From Brevibacterium iodinum ATCC 49514 (GTDB taxonomy: Bacteria > Actinomycetota > Actinomycetes > Actinomycetales > Brevibacteriaceae), in contig NZ_FXYX01000011.1 of the NCBI RefSeq assembly GCF_900169265.1, positions 1 to 64,000 of the forward strand: a stretch of DNA of 64,000 nucleotides, written 5' to 3'. The notes beneath the pieces were generated by a model. It ran no database searches. It saw only the letters and a program-made list of their open reading frames with translations, and had not been told where the DNA came from. The translations under genes were made by a program, and so were the position numbers. Below are positions 44,652-54,052 of the stretch, piece by piece (the first letter of the stretch is position 1; each line of letters opens with the position of its first letter).

Positions 44652-45968
44652 GTGGCAGAGATCGACAAAGACATTCTCCGTTTGGCCCTTCCCGCACTCG
44701 GAGCCCTGATCGCCGAACCCATTTTCCTGCTCACGGACACGGCCATGGTGGGCCACCTCGGTGCCGGTGCTCTGGGATCGCTGGCGATCGCCTCGACGAT
44801 CCTGCAGACGGTGCTCGGTCTGATGATCTTCCTCGCCTATGCCACCACACCGCGAGTAGCCAAACGGATGGGAGCGGGGGACGGGCCGGGTGCGATCACG
44901 GCCGGGTTCGACGGAATCTGGCTGGCGCTGGGCACGTCCGTCCTGCTCATCATCATCGGTCTGCCGCTGCTGAATACTGCGATCGAGGCTTTCGACCCGG
45001 ACCCGGCGATCACCGAGGGCGCACACTCCTATCTGGCGATCTCATGGTGGGGGCTGCCGTTCATGCTCATGGTCATCGCGGCCACCGGACTGCTGCGCGG
45101 GCTGCAGGATACGAAGACTCCGCTGATCGTCGCGGCCGCCGGATGCATCGCCAATATCGGCCTCAACGCCGTCTTCATCTACGGGCTCGATATGGGCGTC
45201 GCGGGATCGGCGATGGGCACGGTCATCGCGCAGGCCGGAATGTGCGCGGTCTACCTCACCATCTCCATCCGCGCCGCCCGCCGCCTCCATGCCAGCATCC
45301 GCCCGGATTGGACGGGCGTGTTCACCTCGGCGAAGACCTCCGGGTGGCTGCTGGTGCGCAACGCCTCGCTGCGTGCGGCCCTCATCCTCCTCGTCTTCCT
45401 GGCGACGGCGATGGGCACGACGGACCTCGCTGCGATCCAGGTCGCTCAGAGCATCTTCTTCGCTCTCGCGCTCGCCCTCGACTCGCTGGCCATTGCGGGC
45501 CAGGCGATGATCGGACTTGAGCTGGGTGCGAAGAACACCGAGGCGGTCGCCGCGATCAACCGCCGCCTGTGCCTGTGGGGGATCGTCTTCGGCATCGTCG
45601 TCGGCGTCGTCCTGTTCGCCGGCTCCGGAATCATCCCCCGTGCCTTCGCGTCGGACCCGGCCGTGGTGTCGGCACTGGCCGCCCTCGTGCCGGTCCTCGC
45701 CTTGAGCATGCCGATCGCAGGCTTTGTCTTCGTCCTCGACGGAGTGCTCATGGGAGCTGAGGACGCGAAATATCTGGCTCTGGCACAATTGGTCGCTGTG
45801 ATCGGATACGCAATTCTGCTCATCCCGATCGTCAACATCTGGCCGGGAGCACCCGGGCTCTGGGCCGGCTTCTGCATCGGATTCGTCGGTTTCCGCGCCC
45901 TGACACTGGGCTGGCGAGTACGCAACCGGGCGTGGATCGAACGCGCCGTCGAGAAAGGAATCTCATGA
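44652..45968 (+). CDS. MATE-family efflux transporter (DinF-like)
   Basis: 438 aa, about twelve helices in two homologous halves. The N-terminus reads LALPALGALIAEPIFLLTDTAMVGHLG, the classic MATE start with the conserved Asp and Gly; the second half has IFFALALALDSLAIAGQAMI. Members export drugs or oxidised metabolites with Na+ or H+. The DinF branch is suggested by overall length and the absence of NorM-type features. ATGA overlap with the following acetyltransferase gene, so the two are co-translated. Confidence 0.88.
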   Translation: MAEIDKDILRLALPALGALIAEPIFLLTDTAMVGHLGAGALGSLAIASTILQTVLGLMIFLAYATTPRVAKRMGAGDGPGAITAGFDGIWLALGTSVLLIIIGLPLLNTAIEAFDPDPAITEGAHSYLAISWWGLPFMLMVIAATGLLRGLQDTKTPLIVAAAGCIANIGLNAVFIYGLDMGVAGSAMGTVIAQAGMCAVYLTISIRAARRLHASIRPDWTGVFTSAKTSGWLLVRNASLRAALILLVFLATAMGTTDLAAIQVAQSIFFALALALDSLAIAGQAMIGLELGAKNTEAVAAINRRLCLWGIVFGIVVGVVLFAGSGIIPRAFASDPAVVSALAALVPVLALSMPIAGFVFVLDGVLMGAEDAKYLALAQLVAVIGYAILLIPIVNIWPGAPGLWAGFCIGFVGFRALTLGWRVRNRAWIERAVEKGIS

Positions 45969-46864
45969 ATGCTGCACACACTGACGCTCATGATCCGCAG
46001 AACACCTCCGCTGATTCGCAGGACACCTCCGCCGAGGCGGCCGCCGCCTCCCTGCGCGGACGGATCCGTCCGCTCCCGGCCGAGACCGATGACGAGATCT
46101 TCCTGCCCTTCCTCGATCTGTGCTTCAACTGGTCGATGGACAGGCCCCGGATCGAAATCGAGGACCTCCGATTCCGCAGCGATGCCGTATTCTACTACCG
46201 CGGCTGGGGACGAGAGGGAGATATCGCCGTTGCCGCGCACGCCGAAGCCGATGCGCAGTCACCGATCGTCGGACTCGCCTGGGTGCGCCTGGCCGATATC
46301 GACGACGTCGTCGGGAGGGCCGACGAAAAGGTGGGCGGCGACTTCGCTTCTGCCCTGGACAAGACCGGCACCGAGGTGGTCCGCAGCGAGGTCGTGCCCG
46401 AAAGTGACGCGGAGGCGGGGGCCGACTCCGAGACCGACGCGGAGTCTGGGGCTGACTCAGCTTCAGATGCACCGGCCGGCACCGACACCGACGAGTCCGC
46501 TGACGCAGACAACGCAGCCACTGAGCCGGCAGCAACTGAGCCGGCAGCAACTGAGTCGGCGGCCGCTGGGTCAGCGGCCGCCGATCTGACGCCGTCGGAT
46601 GAGCAGACGCCCTTCACCGGGTACGGTTGGGTCGCAGCCGATATTCCTGAACTCTCGATGGCAGTGCTGCCCGACCACCAGGGGCAGGGAATCGGCGGAG
46701 CCCTTCTCGACACGGTCTGTGCGCTGGCGCGGATGAGCGGCTTTCCCGCCGTCAGCCTGTCCGTCGAGGACGGCAACGGGGCGGCGAAACTCTACGCCGA
46801 CCACGGATTCGTGTCCGTCGGACGCAACGGCGACTCGGACGTGCTCGTCCGCAAGCTCGGCTGA
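45965..46864 (+). CDS. GNAT N-acetyltransferase with internal acidic insertion
   Basis: 299 aa from ATG 45965. The GNAT acetyl-CoA loop is DHQGQGIGGALLDTV near 240; SLSVEDGNGAAKLYADHGFV follows as motif B. Between the first strands (about 1-115) and the core, residues about 130-215 are an Asp/Ala/Glu/Thr/Ser tract that interrupts the fold. Part of it is a 15-bp DNA tandem repeat (46521-46560) coding EPAAT units. The pairing with a MATE exporter suggests modification plus export of a toxic amine; this is inference. Confidence 0.82.
   Translation: MNAAHTDAHDPQNTSADSQDTSAEAAAASLRGRIRPLPAETDDEIFLPFLDLCFNWSMDRPRIEIEDLRFRSDAVFYYRGWGREGDIAVAAHAEADAQSPIVGLAWVRLADIDDVVGRADEKVGGDFASALDKTGTEVVRSEVVPESDAEAGADSETDAESGADSASDAPAGTDTDESADADNAATEPAATEPAATESAAAGSAAADLTPSDEQTPFTGYGWVAADIPELSMAVLPDHQGQGIGGALLDTVCALARMSGFPAVSLSVEDGNGAAKLYADHGFVSVGRNGDSDVLVRKLG
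46521..46560. repeat. 15-bp tandem repeat in the GNAT insertion
   Basis: CTGAGCCGGCAGCAA occurs at 46521-46535 and 46536-46550, then a partial third copy. It keeps the reading frame (EPAAT repeated) and lies in the disordered insertion. Confidence 0.75.
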
Positions 46865-46879
46865 GGCGCAACCAGGCCG

Positions 46880-48343
46880 TTACCGAAGTTCCGGAAGTTC
46901 CGGAAGTTCGAGCTCCTCGAGCCATGGCCGGACCACCTCGGCGATGTCACGGTCTGCCACCTCGGATACGCAGCGGATGAACTCCTCGGTGCTCACCGAC
47001 GAATGACGGTACCGCTTCGTCCACTCGCCGACCGCGGTGAAGAAATCCGCATCGTCGAGTTCGAGGCGCAGGGCATGCAGACACAGAGCACCGCGCTTGT
47101 ACACGCGGTCGTCGAACATGTCCGGCCCTCCCGGATCACCGAGCATGATGTCCTGCGGCTGAGAGGACAGCTCCTTCCACCACTGCCGTGCACGTTCATC
47201 GGCACTCGCACGCCCGGACTCCTCCGACCACAGCCACTCCGCGTAGCAGGCGAAGCCCTCGTTGAGCCAGATGTCCTTCCACCGGGACGGCGTGAGCGAG
47301 TTCCCGAACCACTGGTGGGCCATCTCGTGGGCGACGAGACGTTCGGCCTCCCACTCGGGCCCAAGATGATTGGGCCCGAGCACGGACAGCGGCTGCGACT
47401 CGAGCGGGATCTCGAGCACGTCATCGGTCACGACCACGTCGTAGACATCGAACGGATAGGGTCCGAAGCGGTCGATGAACAGGTTCATCATTCCGTGTTG
47501 GACACCGAGGCGTTCGACTGCCACATCCCAATGATCATCGGCATAGACGCCGAGGGCAACAGGGGACTCGGTCCGGCTGTGCCTTGTACGCTTGCCCGAC
47601 GAATCGTGAACAGACACGTCCTTGCCGGCAGGGCCGGTGACTCCTCGGACAGCGCTGGAGAGGGCATCTCTGGCGGAACCGGCAACGGCATCCTTCGCCG
47701 CCCCGCGCATCGCGGCGCCGAACCTCGTCGCACTGGAGCTCAACGGGATCTGCCCGTACTTGTAGCGTCCGATCTGCACCGTCGCCAAGTAAGTCGCCAG
47801 GGGAGTCGTCGACTCATACGTCCAGCGGGTCCGCCCGGCCTTGCGGGTCTTCTTCGTCAGCGACCCATTGGACACCACCGTGTACTCGGACTCGACGAGC
47901 ACGGAGATCCTGTACTGGGATTTGTTCGAGGGATGGTCATTGCAGGGGAACCAGGTCGAGGCGCCGACGGGCTGACCGGCCACGAGCACTCCGTCTTCGA
48001 GCTCCTCCCAACCGATGTCTCCCCAGGTGCCGATCGCCGGTTCCGGATTGCCCGTGTAGCTGATGTCGATGACCACCGGCTGGTCGCTCTTCAGCACCGG
48101 GGTCGTCAGCCGCAGCTTCTTCCCTCGTGCGGAGAAGCGGACCTTCTTGCCGTTGACGCTGGCCTTCGTCACCCGCAGACCCGTGAGATCGAGGACGATC
48201 GACGAAGCTTCCGTAAGGATGCGTCCCTTGAGCACCGCCCTGGCGGAGAGCCGATTCGGCCCGATCCGATAGTCGAGGTCGAGATCGTAGTGGTCGATGT
48301 GAAGGTCCGCATTGCCGACGCCCTGGGTATAGGAATCAAGCAT
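46880..48343 (-). CDS. M1-family zinc metallopeptidase
   Basis: 487 aa from ATG 48343 ([20 protein letters not shown]), which overlaps the upstream synthetase stop by 8 bp; an ATG at 48403 would overlap by 68 bp. The zinc site is [14 protein letters not shown] with the third ligand in [12 protein letters not shown]. The exopeptidase GAMEN motif is not in standard form ([13 protein letters not shown] occupies the place). No signal peptide is visible, so it should be cytoplasmic. Immediately downstream of the Pls-like gene and probably translationally coupled, it is a candidate peptidase for that product. The C-terminus ends in [13 protein letters not shown]. Confidence 0.85.
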   Translation of the reverse strand: MLDSYTQGVGNADLHIDHYDLDLDYRIGPNRLSARAVLKGRILTEASSIVLDLTGLRVTKASVNGKKVRFSARGKKLRLTTPVLKSDQPVVIDISYTGNPEPAIGTWGDIGWEELEDGVLVAGQPVGASTWFPCNDHPSNKSQYRISVLVESEYTVVSNGSLTKKTRKAGRTRWTYESTTPLATYLATVQIGRYKYGQIPLSSSATRFGAAMRGAAKDAVAGSARDALSSAVRGVTGPAGKDVSVHDSSGKRTRHSRTESPVALGVYADDHWDVAVERLGVQHGMMNLFIDRFGPYPFDVYDVVVTDDVLEIPLESQPLSVLGPNHLGPEWEAERLVAHEMAHQWFGNSLTPSRWKDIWLNEGFACYAEWLWSEESGRASADERARQWWKELSSQPQDIMLGDPGGPDMFDDRVYKRGALCLHALRLELDDADFFTAVGEWTKRYRHSSVSTEEFIRCVSEVADRDIAEVVRPWLEELELPELPELR

Positions 48344-51300
48344 GCGATCGGCTCGATCGGTCTTCGTCTCGGTCTTCTTCGAGTGAGGGAAGTTCTGGGG
48401 CATCTACCCAGGGTATGACAGGATTGCCGCTGAAGTAGGCATGGGCCGGCACGAACTCGCCGCGCATGACCAGTGACGTCGCCCCGACAGTGGCGTTCTC
48501 ACCCAGGGTGGAGGCCGGGAGGATGACGCTGTTGGGTCCCAAAGTGGCACCGGGATCGAGCTGAACGGTATCAAGGCTCATCACCCGATCGTGGAACAGG
48601 TGAGTCTGGACCACACAGCCGCGATTGACTGTCGAGTTGTCCCCGAGATCGACGAGGTCGGCCTCCGGCAGCCAGTAGGACTCGCACCACACGCCGTGAC
48701 CGATCTTCGCACCCATCGCCCGCAGGTACCACACGATGGCAGGAGTGCCCACGGCATTCCGGGCGAACCAGGGGGCGGCCACGAGTTCGACGAAGCAGTC
48801 GGCGACCTCGTTGCGCCAGATGAATGACGACCACAGCGGATGCTCCCCGGGCCGGATCGGACCGGCGAGGATCCATTTCGCAGCCACGGCCAGTCCCGCC
48901 GCCACGGCACCGGCGGCCATCATCACGATCCCCGAGGTGAGCAGGGCCAGCAGCACGGAGGCGAGGAACGTCGTCGACTGAGCGGCCACCCCGCCCGGCA
49001 GACCGAGGAAGAACCAGATGGTGAGCACGACAGCGGTGATGAGCACACCGCCGGCGATGATCGATGAGATCCGCAGCGTCTCCCAGAAGGCACGGGCGGC
49101 CTTGACCCCGAAAGTCGGAGCGTAGGTGAGCGACTCGTCGGATTCCACGGCGGCGCGGCGCAGCTGCACCGGGGGAGAACCGAGCCACGACGATCCCTTC
49201 TTCGCCTTCGCCGGTGCAGCAGAGAGCACCGCCACGAGGGAGTTCTTCGGCACCCTGCGACCGGGGGAGGCGATTCCCGAGTTGCCGAGGAAGGCACGTT
49301 TGCCGACCTTTGCGCGGCCGGCTCGCATCCAGCCGTGGCCGAGCTCGTAGCTGGCAACCATCGTGTCATCGGCAAGGAAGGCACCGGCCGCGATCGTCGT
49401 CATCTTCGGAACGAAGACGACCGTCGAGATCTCAGTGCCCGGCCCCACCTTCGCACCGAGGAGGCGCAGCCACCAAGGGGTGAGCATCGACGCGTAGAGC
49501 GGGAACAGCAGGTCCCGCGCCATGTCGAGCAGCCGCTCAGTCGCCCACACCCGGTAGCCGCGGGCCGAGCGGACGGGGAACTCTCCCTCTTCCATGCCGA
49601 TCGCCAGGATCCGCACCGCGATGAGGATGAACAGTGCAGTGGTGAAGAACCACAGACAGGCCACGACCGGTGACCATGCAACCAGCAGCCAGGGCGACTC
49701 GACGACCTCGACCCCGGAGACTCCGAGCATGAGCGCGACGCCCGGCACCACGGCGAGATACGGCAGGAGCGCATTGATCTGGGAGCCCACGGCGTAGAAC
49801 AGGAACGGCAGACGTCGCCTGGGCGGGGGAGCAGGCCAGGACTTCTTCGCCTTCCCGACGCGAACGGCCGGCGAACCCGAGTAGATGTGATTCTTCCGCA
49901 CCCGACCGGTCACCGCGGATCCGGCTTCGACGAGGGCCCCGACCCCCACCTCGGCGCCGGGCATGAGCGTCGACCGGGCGCCGATCGTGGCATTGCGACT
50001 GATGTCGATTCGTCCGATGCGCAGCAGATCGCCGTCGACCCACCAGCCCTTGAGATCGACCTCGGGTTCGACCGCCGCACCCTCGCCGAGGGTGAGGAAA
50101 CCGGTCACCGGCGGCACCGAGTGCAGATCGGCATCGGGCCCGATGCGGTTGCCCAGCAGCTTCGCATACCAGGTCACCCACGGTGCGCTCGCCACCGATA
50201 CCGCCGCAGCAAGATCGGCGATGTGCTCGGCCAGCCACAGCCGCTTGTGCACCCAGCCCGATCGCGGATAGTCCCCGGGCCGGATCCCGATCATGAGCAG
50301 ACGCGCTGCTCCGGCTGAGATGAGCATCCGCCCCCAGGCGGTGACGAAGACGAGGAAGAGGACGGCGACGACCGGCCACGGAGTCAGCGGCAGATCCGCG
50401 CCGAGTCCGACACCGATATTGGCCGCCAGCATCGCCAGCACCACCCACCGGACCCCGCCGAGGATGTGCACCGGGATCCCGAGCAGAACCTGGAAAGCCT
50501 GCATTCCCCGGGAAGTCCGTGTGATCGTGCGCTTGGGTCCCGTCGGTCCGATGCCGGACCCTTCTTCGCCGAGGCAGAGCCTGGACAGGGCGCCGAAGCG
50601 CGGGTGGGCGTAGATATCGCCGACCGTGACGCTGGGATGGCGGGTGCGCAGCCGGGACACGAGCTGGGCTGCTCCCAGGGAACCGCCGCCGGCGGTGAAG
50701 AAGTCCGTATCGCTGCCGGGTCGGGCACCGAGGACCGCGGCCCACTGCTCGGCGACCCACTCCGTGTCCTCGTCGAAGACTTCGTCGGTCCCGGCCGTTT
50801 CGGCACCATCGTCGAGCGGCCACGGCAGAGCATTGCGGTCGACCTTGCCGGAGGTCTTCGTGGGCAGATCCTCGACGAGGGCCAGGCGCGGCACGAGTGC
50901 GGCGGGCAGCTCCTCACGCAGAGTCGACTCCCAGGCGGGAAGGTCGGCCTTGCCGGAACCGGCACCGGGGGCGAGATAGCCGATGAGGACGTCCGTGCCG
51001 GCCGCGGTCTTCTTCACTGCCGCGGCAGCGCCTTCGACACCGGGCAGGGCCTGCAGTGCAGCATCGATCTCGCCGAGCTCGATGCGCCTGCCTCCGAGCT
51101 TGATCTGCTCGTCGGCGCGACCGACGAAGATCAGCCCGGCCCGATCGTTGACGACGAGGTCGCCCGACCGGTACGCCCGCTCCCAGCCGAGGCTCGGCAT
51201 GGGAGCGAACTTCTCGGCGTCCTTCGCCGGATCGAGGTAGCGGGCCAGGCCGACTCCGCCGATGATGAGCTCACCGGTCTCGCCTGCGGCGACGGGCACG

Positions 51301-52292
51301 CCCTCGGCATCGACGACGGCTAGGTCCCAGCCCTTGAGCGGCAGGCCGATGCGCACCGGCTCGGATCCGTCGAGCATGGCGGCGCAGGCGACGACGGTCG
51401 CCTCGGTGGGACCGTAGGTGTTCCACACTTCGCGGTCGTCATCGCTGAGCCGGCGCCCCAGCTCGGGCGGACACGCCTCGCCGCCGAAGATGAGGAGGCG
51501 GACATTGTCGAGACTCTCCGCCGGCCACAGCGCGGCCAGGGTCGGCACGGTCGAGACGACGGTGATCTGCCGCGACGACAGCCACGGCCCCAGATCCATA
51601 CCGGACTTCACCAGTGCACGCGGGGCCGGGACCAGGCATGCGCCGTGCCGCCATGCCAACCACATCTCCTCGCAGCTGGCGTCGAAGGCTACGGAGAGTC
51701 CGGCGAGAACGCGATCGCCTGGACCCAGCGGCTCCTCGACGCAGAAAAGGGCCGCCTCGGCGTCGACGAAGGCCGCGGCCGAACGGTGGGTGACGGCAAC
51801 GCCCTTCGGGGTGCCCGTCGACCCGGAGGTGAAGATCACCCAGCAGTCGTCATCGGGCGTGGGAGACCGCAGCTCGGAACGGTCGAGGGGGCCGCGGTCG
51901 GTGCGGGATTCGATGTGCGGTCCGGCGGTGATCACTCCGGTCACGGCCGCCTCGGCGAACACGGTGCGTGCCCGCTCATCCGGATCGTCGACGTCGACGG
52001 GAACGTAGGCCGCGCCGAGCATGAGCGTGGCGAGGATCGCCAGGTACAGATCCACCGACCCCGAAGGGACACGGACGCCGACCTTGTCACCGGGGCCGAT
52101 CCCGGTCTCGGCCATCTCCAGTGCGAGATCGCGGATCGCGGTGATGAGCTCCGAATAGCTGAGCACCCGCGTGCCGTCGTCGAGGGCCGGCTGATCGGGA
52201 TGCGCGGCGGCCGACTCGAGGAGGACGTCGATGAGGGTGCGGTCCTCACGGGGCCGTACAGGGGACGGGAACTGCGGTGCGTATTCTCTCAC
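48336..52292 (-). CDS. Pls/PosA-type single-module peptide synthetase, predicted cationic homopolymer synthetase
   Basis: 1318 aa from GTG 52292 (GGAAG just upstream). Adenylation domain about 15-490: A3 [19 protein letters not shown]5 [10 protein letters not shown]7 YRSGDLV, A8 [21 protein letters not shown]10 Lys483 in TSGKVDR. Carrier domain with Ser538 in [12 protein letters not shown]. No condensation or thioesterase domain follows; instead the rest is a membrane region of about six helices alternating with three hexapeptide/acyltransferase-like soluble units (for example [20 protein letters not shown] and [15 protein letters not shown]). This A-T-membrane order is that of epsilon-poly-L-lysine synthetase Pls. 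Aligning by hand to GrsA gives pocket residues D204 A205 E208 S247 I268 G270 T292 V300 V301 K483, closest to a lysine code. Confidence 0.88.
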   Translation of the reverse strand: MREYAPQFPSPVRPREDRTLIDVLLESAAAHPDQPALDDGTRVLSYSELITAIRDLALEMAETGIGPGDKVGVRVPSGSVDLYLAILATLMLGAAYVPVDVDDPDERARTVFAEAAVTGVITAGPHIESRTDRGPLDRSELRSPTPDDDCWVIFTSGSTGTPKGVAVTHRSAAAFVDAEAALFCVEEPLGPGDRVLAGLSVAFDASCEEMWLAWRHGACLVPAPRALVKSGMDLGPWLSSRQITVVSTVPTLAALWPAESLDNVRLLIFGGEACPPELGRRLSDDDREVWNTYGPTEATVVACAAMLDGSEPVRIGLPLKGWDLAVVDAEGVPVAAGETGELIIGGVGLARYLDPAKDAEKFAPMPSLGWERAYRSGDLVVNDRAGLIFVGRADEQIKLGGRRIELGEIDAALQALPGVEGAAAAVKKTAAGTDVLIGYLAPGAGSGKADLPAWESTLREELPAALVPRLALVEDLPTKTSGKVDRNALPWPLDDGAETAGTDEVFDEDTEWVAEQWAAVLGARPGSDTDFFTAGGGSLGAAQLVSRLRTRHPSVTVGDIYAHPRFGALSRLCLGEEGSGIGPTGPKRTITRTSRGMQAFQVLLGIPVHILGGVRWVVLAMLAANIGVGLGADLPLTPWPVVAVLFLVFVTAWGRMLISAGAARLLMIGIRPGDYPRSGWVHKRLWLAEHIADLAAAVSVASAPWVTWYAKLLGNRIGPDADLHSVPPVTGFLTLGEGAAVEPEVDLKGWWVDGDLLRIGRIDISRNATIGARSTLMPGAEVGVGALVEAGSAVTGRVRKNHIYSGSPAVRVGKAKKSWPAPPPRRRLPFLFYAVGSQINALLPYLAVVPGVALMLGVSGVEVVESPWLLVAWSPVVACLWFFTTALFILIAVRILAIGMEEGEFPVRSARGYRVWATERLLDMARDLLFPLYASMLTPWWLRLLGAKVGPGTEISTVVFVPKMTTIAAGAFLADDTMVASYELGHGWMRAGRAKVGKRAFLGNSGIASPGRRVPKNSLVAVLSAAPAKAKKGSSWLGSPPVQLRRAAVESDESLTYAPTFGVKAARAFWETLRISSIIAGGVLITAVVLTIWFFLGLPGGVAAQSTTFLASVLLALLTSGIVMMAAGAVAAGLAVAAKWILAGPIRPGEHPLWSSFIWRNEVADCFVELVAAPWFARNAVGTPAIVWYLRAMGAKIGHGVWCESYWLPEADLVDLGDNSTVNRGCVVQTHLFHDRVMSLDTVQLDPGATLGPNSVILPASTLGENATVGATSLVMRGEFVPAHAYFSGNPVIPWVDAPELPSLEEDRDEDRSSRSHA

Positions 52293-52465
52293 GTGTCTTC
52301 CGGGTCGTTCGGGAGCTGATCGGCGCCGGGCCGACCGGTGCCGCCCGTGACCATAACCCAGGAAGGTGTCGCGGACGTGAACACGGGTCGGGGCGCGAAC
52401 AGTGCGCATTCCGGTTCCGATGTCTGATCTTAAGTCACCGTTCTTCGCGACACCGCCCTGATCGT

Positions 52466-52515
52466 CGCGGAGCGGTCGCTCTCGTCACAGCGCGGAGCGG
52501 TCCCTCTCGTCACAG
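52466..52515. repeat. 25-bp perfect-register tandem repeat in the synthetase/amidohydrolase promoter region
   Basis: Two adjacent 25-bp units (52466-52490 and 52491-52515) that differ at one base. Each begins CGCGGAGCGGTC(G/C)CTC and ends CTCGTCACAG. The first copy holds a dyad GAGCG-GT-CGCTC. The rest of the 301-bp gap (52293-52593) has TAAGAT as a possible -10 for the synthetase (minus strand, 52432-52427) and TAGATG near 52535 for the amidohydrolase. No gene seen in the gap. Confidence 0.75.
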
Positions 52516-52593
52516 AGCAAGCGTCCGTGATAGATGTGAGGAGCCGGCCGTCGACGGTCGTCCAGCTGATTTTGAACGATGAGGAGCACGCCC

Positions 52594-53808
52594 ATGGTCA
52601 CAGTTCTCACCCATGCCACGGTCTTCGACGGAACCCGCTTCCTGCCCGCCACCCGGGACGTCGTCATCGACGACGGACGGATCGCCTCGGTGGCGGAAGG
52701 AGGGCAGGGTCCGCACAACGCAGGTGACGACTACGTGGACTGCACGGGGAGGACGATCATCCCCGGAGTCATCGACTGCCACGTCCATCTCACGAGCACC
52801 GGCGCGGCAGCCACCTCGAACTTCCACGACCCGTTCTCGCTCCAATTCTTCAACTCCGTGAAGAATATGGAAGCCACCCTCAAAGGCGGAGTCACGACCG
52901 TGCGCGACGCCGGAGGAACAGACCTCGGTGCGAAGGTCGCCGTGGAGACCGGTGTGGTGCGCGGTCCGCGGCTGACGATCGCCGTCAACATCATGTCCCA
53001 GACCGGAGGCCACGGAGACTTCCACCTCGTCTCCGGGGCGGAGTCTCCTTTCCTGGCCCCGCACCCCGGCCGGCCCTCGGGCGTCGCCGACGGACTCGAA
53101 GAGGTGCAGAAGAAGACCCGCGAACTGCTGCGAGCCGGGGCCGACCACATCAAGATCTGCTCGACCGGGGGAGTGCTCTCCCCACGCGACGATCCGCGTC
53201 ACTCCCAGTTCACCGAAGCCGAGATCGCCGTCATCGTCGCCGAAGCGGCCGCCCAAGGCGCGCACGTGATGTCCCACGCGCAGGGCGCACCGGGAATCAA
53301 GAACGCCGTCCGCGCCGGGGTGCGCTCGATCGAACACGGAATCTACCTCGACGACGAAGCCATCGACCTCATGCTCGAGCACGGCACATTCCTCGTCCCG
53401 ACCCTGCAGGCCCCGCAGGCCGTCATCAAGGCCGCCGACGCCGGTGCCGGACTGCCCGCCTCCGTCGTGGACAAGGCCCGACGCGTCGTCGACGCCCACC
53501 AGGAGTCGATCAGCCGGGCCCACGAAGCAGGAGTCCCGATCGCTCTGGGCACCGATGCCGGTGTCGGACCGCACGGGGCGAACCTCGAAGAGATCAGCCT
53601 GCTGGCCGAGGTGGGACTGTCCACGACGGAGGCGCTCGCCGCCGGAACCTCCGTGGCCGCCCGGCTGCTCGATGACGATCGGGTCGGCCGAATCAGCGAG
53701 GGCGGACTGGCCGACCTCGTCGTCGTGGACGGCGACCTGCGCACCGCCGACGTCCGTGGAATCGAGGACCGGGTCAACTCGGTCTACCTCGACGGCGGGC
53801 TCGTCTGA
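52594..53808 (+). CDS. amidohydrolase-superfamily protein, peptidase-like branch
   Basis: 404 aa from ATG 52594, seven bases after AGGAG. Metal-site motifs in order: IIPGVIDCHVHL (HxH), GADHIKICSTGGV (Lys expected to be carbamylated, binuclear centre), HVMSHAQG and SIEHGIYL (His), ALGTDAGVGPHG (Asp). The TVRDAGG, PRLTIAV and GGHGDFH stretches are typical of the Xaa-Pro-dipeptidase-like / carboxypeptidase members of the superfamily, some of which release C-terminal Lys or Arg from small peptides (recalled). Divergent from the Pls-like gene. The substrate is unproven. Confidence 0.82.
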   Translation: MVTVLTHATVFDGTRFLPATRDVVIDDGRIASVAEGGQGPHNAGDDYVDCTGRTIIPGVIDCHVHLTSTGAAATSNFHDPFSLQFFNSVKNMEATLKGGVTTVRDAGGTDLGAKVAVETGVVRGPRLTIAVNIMSQTGGHGDFHLVSGAESPFLAPHPGRPSGVADGLEEVQKKTRELLRAGADHIKICSTGGVLSPRDDPRHSQFTEAEIAVIVAEAAAQGAHVMSHAQGAPGIKNAVRAGVRSIEHGIYLDDEAIDLMLEHGTFLVPTLQAPQAVIKAADAGAGLPASVVDKARRVVDAHQESISRAHEAGVPIALGTDAGVGPHGANLEEISLLAEVGLSTTEALAAGTSVAARLLDDDRVGRISEGGLADLVVVDGDLRTADVRGIEDRVNSVYLDGGLV

Positions 53809-53857
53809 GCGGTTCATTTGAGAGGGACCTCGCCGAGGCGGTGCCCGGCATTCTCCG

Positions 53858-53921
53858 GCACTGCCTCGGGCGTTCCGACTGCACTGTCTCGTGGGCGCTC
53901 CGACTGCATCGCCTCGGTGGG
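53858..53921. repeat. imperfect direct repeats upstream of the DedA-like gene
   Basis: GCACTGCCTCGGGCGTTCCG at 53858-53877, GCACTGTCTCGTGGGCGCTC at 53881-53900 and a third start GCATCGCCTCGGTGGG at 53906-53921 form about 2.6 units of 23-25 bp. Non-coding. Just before them, 53831-53841 is one copy of the recurrent CGCCGAGGCGG. Confidence 0.55.
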
Positions 53922-53948
53922 TGAGATCGGTCTCGACCGGCCGCTCTG

Positions 53949-53979
53949 TGAGGGCAACCTAACCTAACGGGGCTATGAT
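53949..53979 (+). promoter_or_regulatory. candidate DtxR/IdeR iron box overlapping a promoter
   Basis: TGAGGGCAACCTAACCTAA at 53949-53967 matches the consensus TTAGGTTAGSCTAACCTAA at 15 of 19 places; the right half is perfect. TATGAT at 53974-53979 is a good -10, so the box would cover the -35 region, the usual place for repression by iron-loaded DtxR/IdeR. The transcript would have a leader of about 65 nt. Confidence 0.5.
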
Positions 53980-54052
53980 GAGAGAGACCGATCCGTGAAG
54001 CCGCAGTGCGTCCGCGCAGCGGAATGCCCAGAGAGAGGAGTGCGCCGCACCG

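Noticed and set aside
48344..48403. Upstream ATG (48403) as start of the M1 peptidase
   Set aside because: It would overlap the synthetase gene by 68 bp and add residues read from that gene in another frame; ATG 48343 gives a normal coupled overlap.
47003..48418. 471-codon plus-strand frame opposite the M1 peptidase
   Set aside because: The opposite strand encodes the HEMAHQW zinc motif in the correct frame; this frame has no domain features.
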